64,000 bases of DNA, taken from assembly GCF_003144245.1 (NCBI RefSeq), contig NW_020289985.1, forward strand, positions 434,001 to 498,000, read 5' to 3'. The position numbers were made by a program, and so were the translations under genes. Positions 56,501-64,000 of the stretch are shown in pieces; positions within the stretch are counted from its first letter, which is position 1; each line of letters opens with the position of its first letter. This DNA is from Jaminaea rosea (Eukaryota > Basidiomycota > Exobasidiomycetes > Microstromatales). Below the pieces are notes generated by a model. That model had not been told where the DNA came from, did no database searches, and was given only the letters and a program-made list of their open reading frames with translations.

Positions 56501-57341
56501 TGGATCGGAGAACTTCGAGCGCTTGACCACCAAGGCCACGCTCTGTGGGGCAAGGCTGCTGAAGAAGCCGCATCAGGCTGCGGCGGTGCTTATGGCTAGC
56601 CACTTGTGGTGGCAGCAGGGCGAGCCAAGCACGTCCAGTGCCAGTACTTCCGGCGAGCCGCCAAAAGAGTCATCCATCGCGGCCGTAACAGCCCAATCGG
56701 AGGACCTGGTCAGCTCAGCACTTTCCTCACCACCTTCGCGCGCCTACCCCGTCCGTGAGGGTAAGCGAGTAATGGAGTGTCTGAGCAAGACGGTCCGCAT
56801 AGCCAACTCGTCCATCGACGAGCGTCAGAGTGTCGAGATCCTCATTTCGGCACTGGATGCGTACATCTACTATTTTGATCAGGGAGTCGTTGAGCTCACC
56901 CCCAAGCACCTCAATGGGGTGGTAGACGCTGTGGCTAGCAAGTTGGAGACGCTGGTGGCCAACACGCCGGGATTGAAGGGTGGAAAGGGAGATGGAGAGC
57001 AAGGCCAGAGGGAGGTCCTCGCGCCCAGCAGCTATGCCACTTCTTCGCTCCTCTTCGAGACTAGCCCCGCAATGCTTAGCGGTATGGGCCATCATCATCA
57101 TCATCATCATCAGCAACAGCAGCAGGGCCTCTCCCCTGCTTCGTTGGTGGAGTCGGCCCTCAGGCATTTCAGGACGCAATTGGCCGCGATGCGACAACGG
57201 AGGGAAATTGCTGCTAGGAGGGCCGAGTTGAGGGCCGAGAGGGGGGAACAGGAGGGTAGCAAGAAGGAAGCGGGAAAAGTTGAGCCTGACTGGGGAGCCG
57301 TACAGATAGCTGATGCGGCGCGCAAAGTGGGAGCCGTGTAG
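53597..57341 (+). CDS. VPS35: Retromer subunit Vps35
   Basis: Exons 53597-53896, 53968-54035 and 54116-57341 (introns of 71 and 80 bp) give about 1,197 residues, longer than the ~800-950 usual in the family. The first splice restores the Vps26-contact motif [14 protein letters not shown]; the second joins KEIM to [20 protein letters not shown]. The alpha-solenoid continues through [33 protein letters not shown] and [15 protein letters not shown]-like helices. The added length comes mostly from a ~170-residue acidic, Ala/Ser-rich insert (bases ~54660-55200), plus smaller Gly-rich loops and a His7-Gln run near 57090. Vps35 is the scaffold for cargo recycling from endosomes to Golgi or plasma membrane. 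Confidence 0.93.
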
Positions 57342-57423
57342 TCTCGCACATCAGCTCCACTATCTCGCTTCGACCAGGAATATGACCAAAGACGAATGTG
57401 ACGTATTGCATTATCAAGCCCCT

Positions 57424-57462
57424 TGCTACTGCTACTGCTACTGCTACTGCTGCTGCTGCTTG
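57424..57462. repeat. CTG/CTA microsatellite at a gene's 3' coding end
   Basis: Runs of CTACTG and then CTGCTG on the plus strand. On the minus strand most of it lies just past the stop codon of the COQ8-OXLD1-like gene, and its inner end codes the final Gln run. Confidence 0.7.
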
Positions 57463-60400
57463 GCCTTCTGCTCTCGCTCCTTCCTCTTCATGCCCCGCTC
57501 CATCTCAAGGAAAGCACGCATAGTCGGATCCTCCACATTCGCAATGATTGCGTCTTCCCTCTGCCTGTCTTCTTCCTCCTTCCGCTGAGCCTCACGCTGC
57601 TTATCCTCCTCACTCGGTCCTGCTCCTGCTCCTCCTCCCCCCCGTTTTGCAGCGAGACGCTTTTGTGCCTCTTCCCTTGAGGAGCCGAGCAGTTCGTCGT
57701 TCCATTCCACCTCTGTAGGCGGGAGGGAGAGCAACGTCTCGCGTAGCCCGTCCAAGTTGTCCTGCCAGTCAGTCAAGGCATCCCGGTAGAGATCGTACAC
57801 GCAGACTGCACAGCCTGACATGCAGCAATCTTCGGGTCCTGGTGGGTCCGGTTTCGTTGGTACGAGATGGCCAGCTATCCGTACTTGGGCTGGCGGTGAG
57901 GGCTTGAGCTTGGGCTTGGGCTCGGGCTCGGCCTTGTTCTCGGAAGGATCATCCGCAGCCGTTCGCGGATCTTCAGCTGGACTGGAACGCCCCGCTGGAG
58001 GGATGGGTACGTTCTCCCTTACGTTGCTAGAGTCAGAGGGAGAGGGGGCGGCTGTTGGGTCGAGGAAGCTTGTGCCCGCTGGCTTAGCGGCGAGGGTGTC
58101 CATACGCTCAACGTCGTCGTCACTGTCTGGGGCGAGGGAAGCGGTGCTAGACGGGAGGAGAGAGCGAGGATAGCGATCTGAGAGGTTGACGCCGTAGCCT
58201 AGGAAGGAGCAAGATAGGCAACGTGAGCATGAATCCTCGCATTGAGGATGACATGCTGAGAGGCATGCACGCACTTGGACTGATCACTCACGCTCCCACT
58301 TTCGAGGACCCCGCGGTCTGTCCGCTACGGCGATGTAGCTTGAGGGGCCGCTTTTGTCGCTGCCCGACTTGCCCCTACTGAGTCTTGCCGATGTATGCAA
58401 TCCCCTGCTGCCGCTCGGCGACGACGTCGATCCACTCGCTCCTCCTGAGACTGCGTCCTTCACGACCTGCCATGTCCACCCACCCGCGCCATCCTCCCTT
58501 GCCCTCAGCACACCGCCATCCTCAAATCTATACCCTTCCACCACGTCCCTCAACACCTGTGCGCAATCGACCTTGGCCCTCAACTTGCTACAAAGCAGGA
58601 ATGTACCGCTCAACTTGCGATTCAAGCTGTAAGTCTCCTTTGGCGGTGGAGTTTTCCTCTCCCGCAGCATGAGCGGAATCTCCGCTTTGATGGCATCCGT
58701 AAGAGTTGAGTGAGTGGTGAAATCGTAGCGGGCATCGACGGCCGTGGAGGTTTTCGAACGGAATGGGGAACCGAGCAAGATCATGCTCCGAACGTGGGCA
58801 GCGACCATCGCGTCACTCTCCAAGCACTCTCCGCTCTCCTTGTCCCTCAGGAGGTACCCCACCTCCAGACTCCAGTGTCTACACTCCTCCTCTTCGCCTC
58901 CCACAGCCGCCAACAGCAATCGCAGCCACTTGTCCATAAAGTCTCGCCCATACTCCCTCGTTGCTCCAAAGTCGATCAGCTGAAGGGACCGGGTGCGCGG
59001 CTCGTAGAGGAAATTCGAGAAGTTGGGATCCGTCTGCATCAATCGGTGGGTGAAGAGCTCGGAGAGGCAGAGGTGCAGGAGTTGAGAGGCGAGCGCATCG
59101 CGACGTGGTTGGGAGAGGTGGGAGACCATCGAAAGCGGACGTCCTTTCATCATTTGAGTGGTGAGGACGCGCGACGTGCAGAGAGAGGGGATGATGCGGG
59201 GGACTTCGAAACGTGTGCCCGCTTTCGAAGATGATGAGGTGGACTTTGTGTCCTGGCCGGGAGTGTTGAAGATCTGGCCAAATCTCCTCCCCATCTCTGC
59301 CTCCCTCTCGTAGTCGCACTCGTCATTGAGCTCCATCCTCATTTGCTGGATGGTCTTGTCCAGGAACAAGCCACGAGGCAGCAATGCTGAGGCTGCCAGG
59401 AGCCAGCGAAGGTAGCCCAAGTCGCTCTCAATCGACTCTTTGATACCCGGAAACTGCACTTTCACGGCCACTTCCATCCCTGGTACCTCAGGATGTGTCT
59501 CAGAGAGCATCGCATAGTGTACCTGCCCAATACTCGCCGCGGCAAAGGGCTTGACGTCGAATCGCGAGAAGTGATTTCTCCACTCCGCGCCCAGCTCGGC
59601 CCGCATAACGCCTTCGAGCTGGTACTCGGGCATGTAGTTTGCGCTACTCTGTACCTGGCGTAGCACTTCTTCTATCTCCTTGGGAAGGAGGTCCGCGTCC
59701 TGTATCGAGAGGAATTGACCTAGCTTGAGCGCCGCTCCTCGCATGCGGGAGAGCTTATCTACGAGGCGACGGACGTTCGAAGGGGACATGCCCATTGATG
59801 CTGCCGCGGGCGGAGGCGTGGCCCCGGGGCTGGCTTCGCCCGTGGGAGGAGGTGTTGGCTTGGCGGAGGGGGAGAGGAAAGAGCCTGCCGCTCCCCACGC
59901 TAGACCAGCGCCCAGGGATCCGTAGTGCATTAGGCGTGCTATGCGAGAGGAGGGAACGCGAGAGGCACGCATGGGCGTGGATGAGGTGGCGTTGGTGGCG
60001 TCGTAGGCGGCAAGGAGATCGTCCTCATCCTCTTCAGGTTGCTGGGCGCGAGGAGTTGGTGGCGGTGGTGGCGGTGATGGCGGTGATGGCGGTGATGATG
60101 TTGAGGCTGTGGCGCTGGGTAGACCTTCGACAGATGACGAAGAAGCAGGCTCTGATTTTCTTGCCTCCTGCGAGAGAACATCAGCCGCAAAAGGAGTAGC
60201 AACGGTTTCCTTTGACGCACCCGGTGGTGGCGGGGGCGACTCAGTCGACTCTGGTATCGGCGGCTCCTTCCTTATCTCCTTCGCAACCTCCTCTGGCGGC
60301 TCCCCGAAGTAGGCTGCAAGGCTGTCATCGAGGCTGCGGGTGTTTGGAGAATTAGATGAGCTCGACTCGGCTTGGACAGTAGCTGCTGCACGACGCAAGT

Positions 60401-60758
60401 CCCCCTTCGATGGGTGAGCCTGCGCGTTGACGTGCTTCATCTCAGTGAAGGTCCCATCAGGGGCTTGCGGCGGCAAAGACGTCTTGTCCGCGACATCGCC
60501 CTGCATCTGTTGTTCCTGCTGCTGTTGCTGAAATGACGGCATTGGCGCTGTTGCTCGAGGCCTTGGCCTCAGCGCTCTTCCCTGCTGAGTAGGCCACGGT
60601 CTGGACGTCGACGATGAAGACGAAGCAGAAGCAGTAGAAGAGGCAGCACCAGCGGCCTGAGCGTATGCAGCCCTATGCGCTATCTGCGCAAGGACGGATA
60701 GGATAGTGGCCGCATCCTGTATCAGTGATGATGGTGGTCGTCCTGGCGTAGGAGGCAT
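57444..60758 (-). CDS. COQ8: COQ8 (ADCK-type) kinase-like protein spliced to an OXLD1-like domain
   Basis: Exons 60758-58292 and 58198-57444 with a 93-bp intron give about 1,073 residues. The COQ8 part has the KxGQ motif (ALKLGQFLSIQD), the Ala-rich loop AAASIGQVH, the VAVKVQFPGI lysine, MQTDPNFSNF and LIDFGATREYG. It supports coenzyme Q synthesis in the mitochondrial matrix. Without splicing it stops at KWERE inside the intron (gtgagTGA). Spliced, GPRKWER continues as YGVNLSDRYPRS into an acidic linker and an Oxidored-like motif, PGPEDCCMSGCAVCVYDLY (Cys947, 948, 952, 955). The downstream part has no ATG of its own before the acidic linker. GLHTSARLSR (~786-795) looks like an old internal presequence. 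The start used is 60758 (MPPTPGRPP); an in-frame ATG at 60971 gives an alternative longer N-terminus. Confidence 0.78.
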
Positions 60759-60988
60759 ATATGCTGCTGACGTAGGATGCAAAGGGAAGAAATGGCTTGG
60801 ATTGAATTGCAAAGCTGCACTTTCCTCTCGACTTTGCGCCTGGCCTGAGCGTCGTCCTTCTCCGCCTCTGGTTGCCGCTCGCGTGGCTTCGTGTCGAGCT
60901 TGCGCGGCCTGACTTGGTCTGGTCGACAGTCCGCGAGTCGGCGCCTCTCCACCTCGCACCTTCCTAACCATCAATCACCACCAACACA
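60759..60988. promoter_or_regulatory. Divergent promoter region of COQ8 and RPN9
   Basis: 230 bp separate the preferred starts. If COQ8 begins at its upstream ATG (60969-60971), only 17 bp remain, and most of this region would code the COQ8 presequence. The RPN9 side has a typical CT/CA-rich leader (caccaacacaATG). Confidence 0.45.
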
Positions 60989-62285
60989 ATGGCATCGTCC
61001 TCTTCATCAGGCGGGCCCTCGGCTTACCTCCAACAGGCGGGCGGCTCAGCTGCGTCGTCACTACGACCCATCTACGAAACGCTTGCCGACCAATACGACC
61101 GCAAGCTCTATTACCAGCTCCTCGAGACGACGCAATCCTTCTTCCATCACCCCGACTCCACCAGCGGCACGCAGCGATACGACCTTTATCAATCCTTTGT
61201 AGTCCACTGGAAGAGCAAGGTCTCTGATCTCTCCGTCGCCGAATTGGCCATCGCTGCGGCTAAGCAGCTGCAGCCCGATTCGCAGAAGGCGCACGATTTC
61301 CTCGTTGGGGAGAGGGATCAGGTGGAGAAGGATACGCCTGCTCACCTTTTGCTCAGCATCGAGGCGACCTGCTACAAGCTGCTCCTCGGTCAGCTCGAGC
61401 AGGTCAAGAAGGATGTCGATGCAGGGCAGAAGATTCTCAACTCGTACGACGCGGTAGAGACCGTCGTCTCGGCAGCGTATTACAGGGTGGCAGCAGAGTA
61501 CTATAAGGCAAAGGCAATGTACCAGCAGTACTACACGACATCGCTCCTCTACCTCGCCTGCCTCCCGCACAATGGCACGGAGGACGATCTGACAAACGAG
61601 GAGAAGGTGGAGCGAGCGCATGATCTGGCCATTGCAGCTATTCTAGGGCAGGGCATTTGGAACTTCGGAGAGCTCGTAAGTAGTTGCGTCCGCATGGACG
61701 CCAGTGTATGTCCCCACTGACACCGAGTGCCTCTCCCCGTCCTGATTGCAGCTCCTACACCCGCTTCTCCCTATCCTCTCACCCACCCCGCACTCCTACC
61801 TCCTCCCGCTCCTCTCCTCCTTCTCCTCCGGCTCACTCCCCCTCTTCGACTCGCTCCTCCCTTCCATCCAATCGCACCCGCTCCTCACAACAAGCATGCC
61901 TTTCCTCCGCCAAAAGATCTGCCTCATGGCACTCGTCGAGAGCGTCTCGAAACGAGAATCGGCGCAGAGGGCTGCCTTACCCTTTGAGGTCGTGGCGAGG
62001 GAGACGGGCCTACCGGAGGATGAGGTAGAGCATCTGGTCATGAAGGCATTGAGTTTGGGACTGATCAAAGGCAGTCTGGACCAGGCGAGGGCGAGGGTAT
62101 GCGTGGAGTGGGTCCAGCCTAGGGTTTTGGAGATGGAGCAATTGAAGGCGTTGCGGGGTAAGTTGGGAGCGTGGCTCGAGAGGGTCAAGGATACGAGCCG
62201 ATTTGTGCAGGGACAGCAGGAAGGCGTCGGGGCTGGTGTTGGTGCCAATGGCGCGGCGAGGGGGCAGGAGGCAATCGTCGTGTGA
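60989..62285 (+). CDS. RPN9: 26S proteasome lid subunit Rpn9 (PSMD13)
   Basis: Exons 60989-61675 and 61752-62285 (76-bp intron, gtaagt...ttgcag) give 406 residues, close to yeast Rpn9. The N-terminal helical repeats include SLRPIYETLADQYDRKLYYQ, AAEYYKAKAMYQQYYTTSLL and HDLAIAAILGQGIWNFGEL. After the splice comes LLHPLLPILSPTPHSYLLPL and the PCI winged-helix region (RQKICLMALVESVSKRES, then LPFEVVARETGLPEDEVEHL). It is a scaffold subunit of the regulatory particle lid. The C-terminus is a short Gly/Ala tail. Confidence 0.94.
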
Positions 62286-62375
62286 GCGGCGCGAAGAGAG
62301 CGCGAGAAAACAACAAGATGTCATGACGATTAGAAGATGTTTGCATTGCGTGTGTCTAGGGTATGCCGGGGTGGT

Positions 62376-64000
62376 CTACTCTACGGCGTGCCACACAAAG
62401 GCAGCCTGCCAGCGTTGCAATGGCGCTGAGCTCTGGCCACTCGCTCGTCCCGTGGTCCACAATCCTAAAGTCGGCACGATCGAAGTCGTAGCTGTCCCCT
62501 GACCCTCACCCAGCATCGATGCCAAAAGGCCTTGCGCCATGCTCTGCACCTCCTCAACCGGCGTCGCTGAGGCATCGACGAAAAGCCTAACACTGAGCGT
62601 GGCAGGATTGCGCAATCGCTCGTGCAGCTCGTTGATGAGAGCGGAATGCTGTTCGCCCGTGCTCGCCCGGCCTTTGTCCTGTTCGAAGCGCAAAGCCACA
62701 ATGCCGAAGTGGCTCGCTCCATCCCGCGAGTTGATGCTACGTGACTGCACCGTAATGGTGTTGCTTCCCGAGCCTGCGCCGAGAAGAAGCTCAGAAGGCA
62801 CTCCTTCTACCTCGTCGACCGTAATGGTCGGGCGTCGCGCTTCTCCGTCTCCACCGTCATCATCGTCGTCGCCTACGACAGCGCTCCGTCGCCCATCGTG
62901 CGCAGTCAACTGCCACTCAACAGCAGCGGCGCGAGGCAGGTCTCCAGGGCGAAGCTTGGCGTAAAGGAGGGGAAGATCGTGCGGCTGGGCTGAGATCGTC
63001 GATGCGCCTGATCGTACGACTTGTACTCCCTCTGTACCAAGGAGCCAAGCGGAGCAGGCGTCCTCCTCTTGGTCATCATCAAAATCTTCGTGGACTGCTT
63101 GCGCTCCCCATGCTTCCCTCGCGGCGTCGAGCACCCCATCCTGATCATCCCCACTGATCCAAACAACACCACCCTCCACCCATCCCTTTCCCTCGCTCCT
63201 ACATCTTTCCTCACCCAGAGCAGCAAGGATCCTCCTTGCATGCTGCAAGCTCAAAGCGACCTGCTGCACCACCCCAACTTCGGTGTCGGGTAGGGTGAGA
63301 TCAACAGGCCTCAGCCCAATCTGCCCCGCGACGCTGATCCGGCTGGCAACGGAGACGGCCTGCGAGTAAGGACCGATGTTTGCCGCAGACCAGTAGGAGA
63401 GGGATTGGACGTGCAGGCATTGGCGCGATGCTGTTGAGCTGGAGTTGGCTTGCGGGTGGTACGCGACGCCGTCTAGACTGATGACTGGGCCCTCGTGCGA
63501 AGAGGAGGGCGCAGAGGAGAGGGAAGGCAAGGCCACAGTCGCTCGGCTTGGCGGTTCGAGAGCGGAGAAGGTGGTCTTGTAGAGCTTGTTCACCTCGAGG
63601 AAGTGGGATTGTGATAAGAGGCCGAGGTTGATGTGTTGCACAGTGCCCGCGAGAGGTACGTTTTCCGAGGCCAGGAGGGAGGTAAGGGCGGAGAAGGCTT
63701 GCGAAGCGGGTGAGGGAGGGACGCTGAAGGAGAGCCAAGGCCCACGGCGTTTGATGCGGGATTGCAATGATGAGACGCCAGAGGAGGACGGAGGTATTGA
63801 AGGCCACTGGTTTGAGCCGTCGAGACCTGAGCTCTCTCTCGCAGCCTTCATCCCACGTTGCGCCGCTCTGAGCGTCCTCTGGCCCATTCCATCTAGGATT
63901 GGCGGTACGGCCACACCCTCAAGCCCCTTCTCTTCTCCCTCTCCCTTGTCCTCCAACACAGCCCTCTTGACCCTCAGATAAGCCACCTCCCCACTCTCAT
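62376..64000 (-). CDS. DPH6: Diphthine-ammonia ligase, C-terminal part (5' partial)
   Basis: The frame is open to the last base of the window (...GEVAYLRVKRAVLEDK), so the N-terminal ATP-binding ligase domain lies outside; about 541 residues are visible. What remains are two RidA-like domains of the fungal Dph6 type. One contains FSALTSLLASENVPLAGTVQ and LEVNKLYKTTFSALEPPSRA. The other contains SLSYWSAANIGPYSQAVSV, ISVAGQIGLRP and a divergent end. Yeast Dph6 (YLR143W) and relatives in other fungi have the same ligase-RidA-RidA order. The enzyme amidates diphthine on elongation factor 2. Its stop lies 90 bp from that of RPN9. Confidence 0.85.
   Translation of the reverse strand, partial: ESGEVAYLRVKRAVLEDKGEGEEKGLEGVAVPPILDGMGQRTLRAAQRGMKAARESSGLDGSNQWPSIPPSSSGVSSLQSRIKRRGPWLSFSVPPSPASQAFSALTSLLASENVPLAGTVQHINLGLLSQSHFLEVNKLYKTTFSALEPPSRATVALPSLSSAPSSSHEGPVISLDGVAYHPQANSSSTASRQCLHVQSLSYWSAANIGPYSQAVSVASRISVAGQIGLRPVDLTLPDTEVGVVQQVALSLQHARRILAALGEERCRSEGKGWVEGGVVWISGDDQDGVLDAAREAWGAQAVHEDFDDDQEEDACSAWLLGTEGVQVVRSGASTISAQPHDLPLLYAKLRPGDLPRAAAVEWQLTAHDGRRSAVVGDDDDDGGDGEARRPTITVDEVEGVPSELLLGAGSGSNTITVQSRSINSRDGASHFGIVALRFEQDKGRASTGEQHSALINELHERLRNPATLSVRLFVDASATPVEEVQSMAQGLLASMLGEGQGTATTSIVPTLGLWTTGRASGQSSAPLQRWQAAFVWHAVE

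Noticed and set aside
57444-58274. OXLD1-like domain as a stand-alone gene starting near 58274
   Set aside because: That frame lacks an ATG at its start (GTG only), and its first ~26 codons lie in the intron of the COQ8-linked model; the spliced reading explains it better.
1-64000. Transposons, retroelements, virus-like elements and CRISPR arrays
   Set aside because: No transposase, integrase, reverse transcriptase or capsid-like frame, no long terminal or inverted repeats, and no spacer arrays were seen on either strand.

Overview
The window is nuclear DNA of a fungus. Most genes carry none to three short introns (about 59-99 bp, GTRNGN donors), coding DNA is GC-rich, proteins have long Ser/Ala/Gln-rich disordered stretches, and genes lie close together on both strands. 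The intron density and the gene set (Def1, NIPA, GHITM, DUF5519, fungal LrgB) fit a basidiomycete, most likely in Ustilaginomycotina; that placement is inference, because no rDNA or other marker is present. I found no transposon, retroelement, virus-like element or CRISPR array.

Layout. 1-5 kb: the 3' part of an LrgB-type membrane protein gene, then an acyl-CoA synthetase. 5-8 kb: a large uncharacterised Ser/His-rich protein (minus). 8-9.4 kb: a head-to-head pair encoding the mitochondrial ATPase inhibitor IF1 and ATP synthase subunit h. 9.7-15.2 kb: the second-largest RNA polymerase III subunit divergent from an otubain. 15.5 kb: an intron-containing tRNA-Asn. 16-20 kb: a Cid-type non-canonical poly(A)/poly(U) polymerase. 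20.9-25.9 kb: ribosomal protein eL28, mitochondrial GHITM/TMBIM5, a DUF5519 'luciferase-domain' protein and an NHP6-type HMG protein. 25.9-28.6 kb: a gene-poor stretch with a GGC/AGGC-rich island. 28.7-35.2 kb: a rhodanese-dual-specificity phosphatase and Def1. 36-42 kb: a NIPA Mg2+ transporter frame running without a stop into an Sft2 domain, then a C2H2 zinc-finger factor (minus). 42-46.4 kb: gene-poor, with one weak secreted-protein candidate. 46.4-64 kb: UBP6, NOC2, ERO1, VPS35, a COQ8 gene apparently spliced onto an OXLD1-like domain, RPN9, and the C-terminal part of diphthine-ammonia ligase DPH6, cut by the window edge.

Most genes are single-copy housekeeping genes of unrelated pathways, so gene order does not suggest a cluster. 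The points most worth a second look are two apparent gene fusions (COQ8::OXLD1-like and NIPA::Sft2), the shared IF1/subunit h promoter with inverted CCAAT boxes, and 3n-length introns that leave the reading frame open. Splice sites were placed by reading donors, acceptors and family continuity by eye; none was confirmed with transcripts.
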